Shown piece after piece: positions 45,935 through 54,407 of a DNA stretch of 64,000 bases. The DNA is taken from contig JBBQTC010000007.1 in the NCBI GenBank assembly GCA_038234785.1, positions 1-64,000 of the forward strand, written 5' to 3'. How positions within the stretch are numbered: the stretch's first letter is position 1; each line of letters opens with the position of its first letter. The notes below the pieces were generated by a model, which saw only the letters and a list, made by a program, of their open reading frames with translations, made no database searches and was not told the DNA's origin. The stretch is from UBA668 sp038234785. GTDB taxonomy: Bacteria; Actinomycetota; Acidimicrobiia; Acidimicrobiales; Ilumatobacteraceae. Position numbers and translations under genes: made by a program.

Positions 45935-48376
45935 ATGAAGTCATCGGCACAGGTCGTGGTCATCGGCGGAGGTGTGGTCGGCGCCAGTGTGCTCTACCAC
46001 CTCACCAAAGAGGGATGGACCGACGTCGTGCTCCTCGAGCGCAAGCAGCTGACCGCCGGGAGCACCTGGCACGCGGCCGGCGGGATGCACACGCTCAACG
46101 GTGACCCGAACGTGGCACGGCTGCAGCAGTACACCGTGAACCTGTACAAGGAGATCGAGGCCGAGAGCGGCCAGAACTGCGGGATCCACCTCCCTGGCGG
46201 CCTGCAGTTGGCCGACACACCCGAGCGCCTCGACTGGCTGCGCATGGCGCAGGCCCGCGGTCGCTACCTGGGCATGCACATGGAGATCATCTCCATGAAG
46301 GAGGCCAAGGAGCTCAACCCACTGCTCGAGGAGCGGTTCTTCGTCGGCGCCCTCTATGACGAGGACGAGGGCAGCGTCGATCCGTACGGCGTCACGCACG
46401 CCTACGCGATCTGTGCCCGCAACCGCGGCGCCGAGGTGTACACCGACACGTGGGCCACGGATCTGCGTCAACGTCCCGACGGCACGTGGGACGTCATCAC
46501 CGACCGCGACCACACGATCCACGCCGAGCACGTCGTCAACGCCGGAGGCCTGTGGGCCCGCGAGGTCGGTCGCATGGCCGGGCTCGAGCTGCCGGTGCTC
46601 GCCATGGAGCACCACTACCTGATGACCGAGCCGATGCCCGAAGTCATCGAGTACAACGCGACCCGCGGTCGCGAGCTCCCCCACATGATCGACTTCGCCG
46701 GAGAGATCTACGCCCGCCAGGAGGGCCAGAGCATTCTCCTGGGCACCTACGAGCAGGACAACCGGCCGTGGTCACCGAAGGAGACGCCGTGGGACTTCGT
46801 CTTCCAGCTGCTCCCCCACGACCTCGACCGCATCGCTCCCGAACTGGAGAAGGCGTTCGAACACTTCCCGCTGGTGGGCAAGGCCGGGATCAAGAAGTTC
46901 GTCAACGGCCCGTTCACGTTCAGCCCCGACGGCAACCCGCTCGTCGGCCCGATCAAGGGCATGAAGGGCATGTGGATGGCGAACGCCGTGATGGCCGGCC
47001 TGTCCCAGGGTGGCGGCGTCGGGTTGTCGCTCGCGCAATGGATGGTGAACGGTGACCCCGGCGCCGACATCTGGGCGATGGACGTCGCCCGCTACGGCGA
47101 CTACGCAACGCTCGAGTACACCAACGCCAAGGTGCGCGAGAACTACTCGCGCCGATTCCGCATCACGTTCCCCAACGAGGAACTGACCGCCGCACGCCCG
47201 CTGCACACGACGCCGATCTACGACCGGCTCACGGACCACAACGCGGTGTGGGGCGCCGGCTTCGGACTCGAGCACCCACTTTGGTTCCAGCAGCAGGGGC
47301 TGGAACCGAAGGAGGACGTCACCTTCTACCGCTCGAACGCGTTCGAGGCGGTCGGCGAGGAGAGCAGGGCCGTACGCGAACGAGTCGGCTTCAGCGAGGC
47401 CTCGAACTTCGCCAAGTACAAGGTGAGCGGACCGGGCACCGCGGCGTGGCTCCAGGGTCTGTTCACCAACACACTGCCCAAGGTCGGCCGCACCAACCTC
47501 ACCGCGATGCTCAACCCGCAGGGTCGCATCGAGGGCGAGTTCTCGGTCTCGCGCATCGGTGAGGACGAGTTCTTCCTCTTCGGATCGCAGGCGGCCGAGG
47601 TGCACCACCCGCGCTGGTTCCTCGCCCACCTGCCCGCCGACAGCCAGATCCGCTTCGAGGTGCTCTCGCTGTCGATGGTGGGACTCACCGTCGCCGGGCC
47701 TCGTGCTCGCGACGTGCTGCAGAAGCTCACCGACACTTCGCTCGCCGGTAAGGACTTCCCGTTCATGGCATTCCGCAAGGTCACGTTGGGCATGGCACCC
47801 GTGTGGCTGTCGCGGATGACCTACACCGGCGACCTCGGCTACGAGATCTGGATGGCACCCGAGAACCAACGTGCCCTCTTCGACCTCATCTGGGACGCCG
47901 GCCGAGAGTTCGACATGCGCCTGTTCGGGTTCCGTGCACTCATCACCATGCGGCTGGAGAAGAGCTTCGGCACCTGGTTCCGCGAGTTCCGCCCGATCTA
48001 CACACCGCTCGAGGCGGGCATGGACCGGGTGTTGAAGTTCGACCACGACTTCATCGGCCGTGAGGCCGTCGAAGCGGAGATCGCCGCCGGCGGACCGACA
48101 CGAAAGCTGGTGATGTTCGAGGTCGACGTCGACCCCGAATCACCTGCCGACGTCATCGGCGACGAACCGGTGTGGCACGACGGCGAAGTGGTCGGATGGG
48201 TCACGTCCGGCGGGTATGCCCACTACAGCGGCGTGTCGCTCGCGCTCGGCTACATCCCGACGTCGTTGGCCACGGCCGAGTCCGGATTCGAGATCGAGAT
48301 CATCGGCCGCCGTCGTCCGGCGACGCTGCGCCACGAGCCCGTGCTGGACCCGTCAGGTTCACGCATGCGCGCCTGA
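45935..48376 (+). CDS. Sarcosine/dimethylglycine dehydrogenase-type flavoprotein with folate domain
   Basis: The 813-residue protein joins a DAO-type FAD oxidoreductase to a GcvT-like aminomethyl/folate domain. The N-terminus has the dinucleotide fold IGGGVVGASVLYHL. H46 in GSTWHAAGGMH is the usual site of covalent FAD attachment. From about residue 430 the sequence matches the glycine cleavage T fold (VGFSEASNFAKYKVSGPGTAAWLQ ... TYTGDLGYEIWMA). These enzymes demethylate dimethylglycine, sarcosine or related N-methyl amines and pass the carbon to tetrahydrofolate. It lies 72 bp after methyltransferase 1 and is probably cotranscribed. The exact substrate is unknown. Confidence 0.92.
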   Translation: MKSSAQVVVIGGGVVGASVLYHLTKEGWTDVVLLERKQLTAGSTWHAAGGMHTLNGDPNVARLQQYTVNLYKEIEAESGQNCGIHLPGGLQLADTPERLDWLRMAQARGRYLGMHMEIISMKEAKELNPLLEERFFVGALYDEDEGSVDPYGVTHAYAICARNRGAEVYTDTWATDLRQRPDGTWDVITDRDHTIHAEHVVNAGGLWAREVGRMAGLELPVLAMEHHYLMTEPMPEVIEYNATRGRELPHMIDFAGEIYARQEGQSILLGTYEQDNRPWSPKETPWDFVFQLLPHDLDRIAPELEKAFEHFPLVGKAGIKKFVNGPFTFSPDGNPLVGPIKGMKGMWMANAVMAGLSQGGGVGLSLAQWMVNGDPGADIWAMDVARYGDYATLEYTNAKVRENYSRRFRITFPNEELTAARPLHTTPIYDRLTDHNAVWGAGFGLEHPLWFQQQGLEPKEDVTFYRSNAFEAVGEESRAVRERVGFSEASNFAKYKVSGPGTAAWLQGLFTNTLPKVGRTNLTAMLNPQGRIEGEFSVSRIGEDEFFLFGSQAAEVHHPRWFLAHLPADSQIRFEVLSLSMVGLTVAGPRARDVLQKLTDTSLAGKDFPFMAFRKVTLGMAPVWLSRMTYTGDLGYEIWMAPENQRALFDLIWDAGREFDMRLFGFRALITMRLEKSFGTWFREFRPIYTPLEAGMDRVLKFDHDFIGREAVEAEIAAGGPTRKLVMFEVDVDPESPADVIGDEPVWHDGEVVGWVTSGGYAHYSGVSLALGYIPTSLATAESGFEIEIIGRRRPATLRHEPVLDPSGSRMRA

Positions 48377-48377
48377 G

Positions 48378-50423
48378 TCAGACGGGGGACGGCTTCGCCT
48401 GAAGTACGGCGAGCTCGGTGATCGGGATGTGGCAGCGCATCGAGTGACCGGGCGACACTTCGGCGAGCGGCGGCTCGGTGACCTCGCACACACCCGGGAT
48501 GACCCGAGGGCACCTGGGGTGGAACACGCAGCCCGTCGGCGGGTTGGCTGGCGACGGGATCTCGCCTGCGAGCCGGATGCGCGATGTCGGCTCGCCGTCG
48601 ACGCTGGGGATGGCCGACAGCAGTGCTTCGGTGTACGGGTGGTGGGGACCGTTGAACACCTCGTCGGTGGAACCCACCTCCTGGATGCGACCGAGGTACA
48701 TCACGGCGATGCGGTCGGCGAGGTATCGCACCACGCCCATGTCGTGCGTGATGAAGATGTAGCTCGTCTTCTCCGCCGCCTGCAGGTCGGCCAGCAGGTT
48801 CAGGATCGCTGCCTGCACGGACACATCGAGTGCACTGGTGGGCTCGTCGCAGACCACGATGCGCGGGTCACCGGCGAAGGCACGCGCGATGGCGACTCGC
48901 TGCTTGAGACCGCCCGACAGCTGACGCGGCTTGAGGTCGAGGTGGCGCGGAGTGAGGCGGAGCTGCGCAGCGAGCGCCTCGACCCGCTCGTTGGCCTCGG
49001 CACCCTTCACGCCCGTGAGCTTCTCGACACTGCGCATCAGAATGCGCCGCACCGACCAGCTGCGGTTGAGCGCCGAGTCAGGGTTCTGGAACACCATCTG
49101 CATCGCCCGCTTGTCGGCGGTTGATCGCGATGTGGTGTTGCCGGCGACCTCGTGCCCGTCGAGTGACACCGCGCCCCCCTCGTCGGCAGCCTCGATGCCG
49201 AGGATGGTCTTGGCCAGCGTCGACTTCCCCGAACCGGACTCGCCGACGATGCCGAGCGTCTCACCCTCCGCCAGTTGGAGGTCGACGTCGACCAATGCCG
49301 GCACATCGGAGTTCCGCTGTCGGAAGGTCTTGGACACATGCGACAGTTCGAGCACCTCGGGGTCTGCATCGGAGCTCGAGAGAATGCCGACCGGAACATC
49401 GACGGGTGACTCGAGGATCTCGTTGATGCGGTCGGGGTGGTGGCACCGCGTGAATCGGTTGCCCGCGGCACCCACCGGCACCACCGGAGGAGCGATCGTT
49501 TGGCAGGTCTCGTCCGCCAGCGGACACCGATCGACGAAAACGCAGGTCGGCAGGTCGGTACCGATGAGCGGCAGGATGCCGGGAATCGTCGCCAACGCGC
49601 GCTCGGTCTTGCGGACGCCGCGGCGTGGCAGCGACCGGAGCAGGCCCACGGTGTAGGGGTGCTGCGGGTCGTCGAACACCTCGTCACTTGGCCCCTCCTC
49701 GACGATGCGGCCGGCGTACATCACGCCCACCCGATCGCACAGGGAACGGATGATGCCCAGGTTGTGGGCGATCATGAGGACGGCCGCGTCGGTCTCGCTC
49801 CGCAGCAGACGAACCAGGTCGAGCACCTCGGCCTCGACGGTCGCATCGAGGCCGGTGGTGGGTTCGTCGAGCACCAGCAACTTCGGGTTGCAGGCGAGTG
49901 CCATGGCGATCACCACGCGTTGCTGCATGCCGCCCGAGAGCTGGAACGGATAACGGTCCATCACGCGGGTCGGATCGGCGATCTGCACCCGGCCGAGTGC
50001 GGCCAGCGCCGACTTCCCGGCCTCGGCGTTGGACTGACCGAGCAATGTGAAGCTCTCGATCAGCTGGCGCCCCACTTTGAGCGACGGGTTCATCGCCTGC
50101 GCAGGGTCCTGGTACACCATGGATGCCTCGGTGGCCCGAAAGCGCTGGAGCTGCGAGGTGTTCATGCCGGTGACGTCGGCGCCGGCGGCAAGGACTCGGC
50201 CGCTGACGATCTTGCCGTTGCGCGGCAGGTAGCGCAGCGAGGCGTAGGCGGTGGTCGACTTTCCGCAGCCGCTCTCGCCCACGAGGCCGTAGGCCTCGCC
50301 GGGCGCGATGCTGAACGACACGCCGCGCAGCACGACCCGGTCGACACCACGCACCGTGTAGACCACCCGCAGGTCTTCGACTGCGAGTGCGGCTGTGTTG
50401 GTTGCTGGGGCCGTGATGCTCAT
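48378..50423 (-). CDS. Dual-ATPase peptide-type ABC transporter ATP-binding protein
   Basis: This 681-residue protein fuses two oligopeptide-type ATPases (DppD-like and DppF-like). The first half has Walker A GLVGESGCGKST, signature LSGGMQQR and Walker B LLVLDEPTTGLD, with a cysteine-rich tail (CVFVDRCPLADETC). The second half has GIVGESGSGKST, LSGGLKQR and IVVCDEPTSALD, then GCVFHPRCPRVIPGVC. Fused pairs occur in this transporter family. The start overlaps the permease gene (ATGA). The gene ends one base from the convergent flavoprotein. It powers import of the ligand bound by the lipoprotein at 52480. Confidence 0.95.
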   Translation of the reverse strand: MSITAPATNTAALAVEDLRVVYTVRGVDRVVLRGVSFSIAPGEAYGLVGESGCGKSTTAYASLRYLPRNGKIVSGRVLAAGADVTGMNTSQLQRFRATEASMVYQDPAQAMNPSLKVGRQLIESFTLLGQSNAEAGKSALAALGRVQIADPTRVMDRYPFQLSGGMQQRVVIAMALACNPKLLVLDEPTTGLDATVEAEVLDLVRLLRSETDAAVLMIAHNLGIIRSLCDRVGVMYAGRIVEEGPSDEVFDDPQHPYTVGLLRSLPRRGVRKTERALATIPGILPLIGTDLPTCVFVDRCPLADETCQTIAPPVVPVGAAGNRFTRCHHPDRINEILESPVDVPVGILSSSDADPEVLELSHVSKTFRQRNSDVPALVDVDLQLAEGETLGIVGESGSGKSTLAKTILGIEAADEGGAVSLDGHEVAGNTTSRSTADKRAMQMVFQNPDSALNRSWSVRRILMRSVEKLTGVKGAEANERVEALAAQLRLTPRHLDLKPRQLSGGLKQRVAIARAFAGDPRIVVCDEPTSALDVSVQAAILNLLADLQAAEKTSYIFITHDMGVVRYLADRIAVMYLGRIQEVGSTDEVFNGPHHPYTEALLSAIPSVDGEPTSRIRLAGEIPSPANPPTGCVFHPRCPRVIPGVCEVTEPPLAEVSPGHSMRCHIPITELAVLQAKPSPV

Positions 50424-51406
50424 GATGCCTCCAACACCGACTGCACGGAGTCGGCGATGAGATTCACTGCGATCACCAGACTGGCGATCGCGAGTGCGGG
50501 GAAGAACGTGGTCCACCAGATTCCGGCGCTCACGACTCGGAAACCATCGCTGACCTGCAACCCCCAGTCGGGACTGGGCGCCTGCGGGCCGGCACCGAGG
50601 AAGGCGAGCGTGGCGACCGTGAACACTGCGTAGCCGACGCGGACCGTCAATTCGACGATGATCGGACCGCTCACGTTGGGAAGGATCTCGCGGAACATGA
50701 CGAAGGTGGACCCCTCACCGCGGAGCTTCGCCGAGGTGACGTAGTCGAGATCGCGTTCGGCCAGCACGGCCGATCTGACGGTGCGGGCGACGATGGGGGT
50801 GAACAACGCCGCCACGACACCGATCACCACCCACGTGGAGTTGCCGAGCGTCGTCACTGCCAGGAGCGCCACGAGCAGGACCGGCAGGGCGAGGAAGGCC
50901 TCGACCACACGGCCCAGCACGAGGTCGATCCAGCGGCCGAAGTAGCCCATGATCATGCCGACGAAGACGCCGAGGATGACCCCGAGCACGGCGGCGACCG
51001 GCGCGACCTTGATGACGTCACGAGAACCTGCCATCACCCTCGACAGCACGTCTCGACCTTGATCGTCGGTGCCGAAGGGGAACTTCGCTCGGGGGGTCAA
51101 GTGCGGCTCGGCACGAAAGTCGAGTGGGTTGTGCGGGGTGATGCGGTCGCCGAGAATGGCGCACGTCGACCACAACACCACGATGAACACACCGAGGACG
51201 AACGCCGGCCGCTTGCGGATGAGCCTCCAGTTCTCGCGGCGGGCCTGTTGGCGCTCGCTCAGCTGCACCTCACCACTGAGCTCGACTTCGGCTGCAGGTG
51301 GCTTGCTCCCTCCAACCATCGAGTTCATCGGATTGGGGACGAGCATGTCGGCCCCCGGTGTCGAGATCAGCTCGTCGCGCGCGCGGGTCTCATCGGAATC
51401 GCTCAT
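50420..51406 (-). CDS. ABC transporter permease, DppC-like
   Basis: The 328-residue inner-membrane permease has a long cytoplasmic N-terminus (about 75 residues) and then six hydrophobic segments. It carries the OppC/DppC hallmark PLDFRAEPHLTPRAKFPFGTDDQGRDVLSRVMAG and the coupling-helix segment YVTSAKLRGEGSTFVMFREILPNV. The start overlaps dppB (ATGA) and the stop overlaps the ATPase gene (ATGA). Confidence 0.94.
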   Translation of the reverse strand: MSDSDETRARDELISTPGADMLVPNPMNSMVGGSKPPAAEVELSGEVQLSERQQARRENWRLIRKRPAFVLGVFIVVLWSTCAILGDRITPHNPLDFRAEPHLTPRAKFPFGTDDQGRDVLSRVMAGSRDVIKVAPVAAVLGVILGVFVGMIMGYFGRWIDLVLGRVVEAFLALPVLLVALLAVTTLGNSTWVVIGVVAALFTPIVARTVRSAVLAERDLDYVTSAKLRGEGSTFVMFREILPNVSGPIIVELTVRVGYAVFTVATLAFLGAGPQAPSPDWGLQVSDGFRVVSAGIWWTTFFPALAIASLVIAVNLIADSVQSVLEAS

Positions 51407-52359
51407 CGTGTGGTCTCCAGACGGACTCGCGGATTGAGGTAGGCGATGATCACGTCGGCCAGCAGGGTCGACACCATGTAGATCATGCCGACGACCAGCA
51501 CGGCTCCTTGCAACACCGGGATGTCCTTGGTGTTCACCGCGTCGAGGATCGTCCGGCCGAGGCCGGGGTAGTTGAACACCTTCTCGACGCCGATGATGCC
51601 GCCGAAGAGGTAGCCGATCTGCACGCTGATGACGGTGATGGTCGGCGCGAGTGCATTGCGGAGGATGTGCTTGCGCATCACCTCCCCCTTCGACAAACCC
51701 TTCATGGTCGCGGTTCGGGCATAGTCGGATTGCAGTCCGTAGATGACGCCAGCCCTCGACATTCGAGTGATGTAGCCGAAGTACGCCACCACCATCGCCA
51801 TCGCCGGCGTGAGGAGATACGGGAGCTGGCCGATGATGCTCGTCCCGTCGGGCCACGACGCGGCGTAGACGTGACCGAGCTTCCAGTGCACGCAGAAGAT
51901 CGACATGAGAACCGCCGCGGTGACGAACTCGGGGATCGAGGAGGTCGCCAGTCCGGTGGTGACGACGGCTCGGTCGGCGAACTTGTCCTGACGGCGGGCT
52001 GCATAGATGCCCGCCGCGATGGAGATCGGAATGGTGATGACGAAGGCCAGCAACGCCAGCTTGCCCGACCGGAGAAGGGCGGGGAACACCATGCTGTTCA
52101 CGGTGCGCCCGGTCTGGTAGCTGTCGCCGAACTGCAGTGTGAAGAGGCGTCGCATCTGGCTGAAGTACTGGCTGATCAACGGCCGGTCGAGACCGTGCGT
52201 GTGGTTGAACCGCACCACGTCCTCCTCGAGGGCGAACGGTCCCAGCACCCGTCGGCCGATGTTCTGGGGGAGCACGCTGACGACGAGGAACACGATGGTG
52301 GCGAGGAGCCACAGTGTCACCAGCGCCGACCCCAAGCGGCGCAACACGTATCTGCCCAT
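51403..52359 (-). CDS. ABC transporter permease, DppB-like
   Basis: This 318-residue permease starts MGRYVLRRLGSALVTLWLLATIVF, typical of OppB/DppB, and has the coupling segment YARTATMKGLSKGEVMRKHILRNAL. The ATG at 52359 follows AAGGAGG. It lies 120 bp downstream of the binding-protein gene, separated by a strong hairpin (52409-52460). Confidence 0.94.
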   Translation of the reverse strand: MGRYVLRRLGSALVTLWLLATIVFLVVSVLPQNIGRRVLGPFALEEDVVRFNHTHGLDRPLISQYFSQMRRLFTLQFGDSYQTGRTVNSMVFPALLRSGKLALLAFVITIPISIAAGIYAARRQDKFADRAVVTTGLATSSIPEFVTAAVLMSIFCVHWKLGHVYAASWPDGTSIIGQLPYLLTPAMAMVVAYFGYITRMSRAGVIYGLQSDYARTATMKGLSKGEVMRKHILRNALAPTITVISVQIGYLFGGIIGVEKVFNYPGLGRTILDAVNTKDIPVLQGAVLVVGMIYMVSTLLADVIIAYLNPRVRLETTR

Positions 52360-52408
52360 CTGGCCTCCTTCAGTGGTTCGACAGTGTGAGAAATCGAGTG
52401 CAACTAGC

Positions 52409-52460
52409 CGTCTGGCCTGTGTTGCCACCGCCCAAAGGTGGTGGCCCCACAGGCCAGACG
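52409..52460 (-). terminator. Hairpin between binding-protein and permease genes
   Basis: Thirteen-bp perfect arms (CGTCTGGCCTGTG and CACAGGCCAGACG) enclose a second stem-loop (GCCACC ... GGTGGC). There is no U-run. It may stop part of the transcripts or protect the 3' end of the binding-protein mRNA, a usual way to make binding protein in excess over permease. Confidence 0.75.
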
Positions 52461-52479
52461 GGCTCGATGTGGGAAAGGC

Positions 52480-54186
52480 TCAGGCTGTGAAGCCCGCCTG
52501 TCCGCAGTAGAAGTGGCCAAGACCGGTGGCAACGACGCCGGTCACCTTGCTGGTCGTCGCGTACAGCGAGTTGTAGAAGTACGGGATTCCGTACGGCACG
52601 TCCTCGTTGGCGATCTTCTGGATGTCCTTGATCGCGGACTTCTGACCGTCGAGATCGAGCGACGACTGGTACGACTTGACCGCCGCGCGGAGCGGCTCGG
52701 AGATGTAGTGCGCCGAGTTCCATTCGCCCGTTGCGTATGCCTTCACGAGGTACACGTCCGGCACGCCACGCGGGCCGTAGTCGACGATCCCGAAGTCCAT
52801 GCCGCCGTCGCAACCGGTCGGCTCGTTGGTCGAGTCGTAGACCTTGCACCACTCTTCGCCGTCGACCGACTTCTCCTGTTGCAGCGTCACGTTCATGCCG
52901 ATCTCCTTCAGCTGGCTCTGAATGACCTGGGCGAGCTGCGGGATCTCCTGGAGCTTCGGGAACGCCATGGTGGCCGAGAGACCTTCCTTGCCGGCGTCCT
53001 TCAGCAACTGCTTGGCCTTCTCGATGTCACGCTCTCGCTGCGGCTGGCTGCTGTCGAAGTAGGCATAGATCGGTGCGATCGGGTGATCGTTGCCGATGTC
53101 GCCCTTGCCCTTGAGCACGGTCGAGATCAGCGCGTTGCGGTCGAGTCCGAGTGCGACGGCCTGACGGACCCGAACGTCGGTGAAGTCGCCCTCACGGCAG
53201 TTCATCCACATCTGGCGGTGCGCCGAGCCGTGGATGACACCGATGTTCAACGAGGAGTCGGCGAGCAGTGCATCGCCGCCAACGACCGAGAACTGCACGA
53301 TCGCATCGGCCGCGCCACCCTGCAGGCCCGAGATCTGCGTTGCGATGTCATCACTGAACAGGAACTCGAGCTTGTCGAGGTAGGGCTTGCCGCCCCACCA
53401 GTCGGTGTTGGCCTCGAACGTCGCTCCGGTCGCGGGGTCGTACTTGGTGAGCTTGAACGCTCCGGTGCCGGCGGGCTTCTGGTCGAGCGTGGTGCCCAGT
53501 TCGTAGTCCTTCGGAGTGATGACCGCCTGCGGGTTGTAGGGGCCGACCTGGAACGGGAACTGACCATCCGGCGTCAGGAGCGTGATCTCGACGGTGCTGT
53601 CGTCGAGGGCCTTGGTCGATCCTGCCTCGATGTAGGACTTCAGGTTGCTGCCGGCGAGACGATCCATGGTGGCCACGACGTCGGCCGAGGTGAACGGCGA
53701 ACCGTCGTGCCACTTGACGCCCTTTCGGAGGTTGAACGTCCACACACTGCCGTCGGCGTTCGGGCTCCACGACTCGGCGAGCATCGGTGACAACGTCGCG
53801 CCGAGGGTGTTCACGAGGTACTCGAACGAGGTCACGACGGGTGTGTAGGTGCCGAGGTCGGCCATGGCCACCGGGTCGAGCGGACCGGCGGGCTTCTGCG
53901 CCGCGATGCGGAGCGTGCCGCCCTGCTTGATCGCGCCTGCCGGAGCCATCGTGTCGCCGGGACCGGTGGTGACGCTGCCGCCGCCGGCGGTCGTCGGGCT
54001 GCTGGACGGACTGTCGCTGCCGCAGGCGGCGATGACCGATCCCATGAACGCCATGCTGAGTCCGATGACGCTGCCGCGCTGTACGAACGCACGTCGACTC
54101 AGGCGACCCTGTGCATACGATTCGATGAGTTCGAGCTCGACCGGTCGCGCGTTGCTGCGCAGCTTGTCGAAGAGTGAATATGCCAT
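52480..54186 (-). CDS. ABC transporter substrate-binding lipoprotein
   Basis: This 568-residue SBP_bac_5-family protein binds peptides, opines or similar ligands outside the membrane. The N-terminus combines a twin-arginine motif (SRRAFVQRG) with a lipobox (VIAACG), after which lies a Ser/Thr/Gly linker. This suggests Tat export as a lipoprotein. The core reads GTLRIAAQKPAGPLDPVAMADL and WTFNLRKGVKWHDGSPFTSADV. The ATG at 54186 follows GGGGGAG. Its position between betaine-type methyltransferase genes suggests it imports a quaternary amine or a peptide-like precursor. Confidence 0.93.
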   Translation of the reverse strand: MAYSLFDKLRSNARPVELELIESYAQGRLSRRAFVQRGSVIGLSMAFMGSVIAACGSDSPSSSPTTAGGGSVTTGPGDTMAPAGAIKQGGTLRIAAQKPAGPLDPVAMADLGTYTPVVTSFEYLVNTLGATLSPMLAESWSPNADGSVWTFNLRKGVKWHDGSPFTSADVVATMDRLAGSNLKSYIEAGSTKALDDSTVEITLLTPDGQFPFQVGPYNPQAVITPKDYELGTTLDQKPAGTGAFKLTKYDPATGATFEANTDWWGGKPYLDKLEFLFSDDIATQISGLQGGAADAIVQFSVVGGDALLADSSLNIGVIHGSAHRQMWMNCREGDFTDVRVRQAVALGLDRNALISTVLKGKGDIGNDHPIAPIYAYFDSSQPQRERDIEKAKQLLKDAGKEGLSATMAFPKLQEIPQLAQVIQSQLKEIGMNVTLQQEKSVDGEEWCKVYDSTNEPTGCDGGMDFGIVDYGPRGVPDVYLVKAYATGEWNSAHYISEPLRAAVKSYQSSLDLDGQKSAIKDIQKIANEDVPYGIPYFYNSLYATTSKVTGVVATGLGHFYCGQAGFTA

Positions 54187-54266
54187 TGGTTCTCCCCCAG
54201 GTGCTGTGTGAATATCGCAACGATCTTCACCCAATCGAGCGGACGGTAGCCCTCACGATCGTCGAA

Positions 54267-54362
54267 GGTCAACAACGTAGTTGCTTTCCCCCGAGGTGGT
54301 GAGCCGTGTCGAGATCTCGCCCTCCACGGTTGGCGGACTGTACCACGGGTTTCCGGTACAGT
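54267..54362. promoter_or_regulatory. Divergent control region with 8-bp inverted repeat
   Basis: The gap between the binding-protein gene and methyltransferase 2 contains a perfect inverted repeat ACTGTACC (54337-54344) and GGTACAGT (54355-54362) with a 10-bp spacer. On the minus strand TTGACC at 54267-54272 could be a -35 box for the transporter operon. A GntR- or TetR-type operator is possible; no regulator gene is adjacent. Confidence 0.55.
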
Positions 54363-54407
54363 CGTTCCAACATCGACGAACGGTCTCGCCGAGAATTGGG
54401 GGAATCG

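Noticed and set aside
54363..54382. A second IclR-type operator before methyltransferase 2 (CGTTC-N10-GAACG).
   Set aside because: Arm length and spacing differ from the two good sites (N7 spacer), so the match is too weak to claim.
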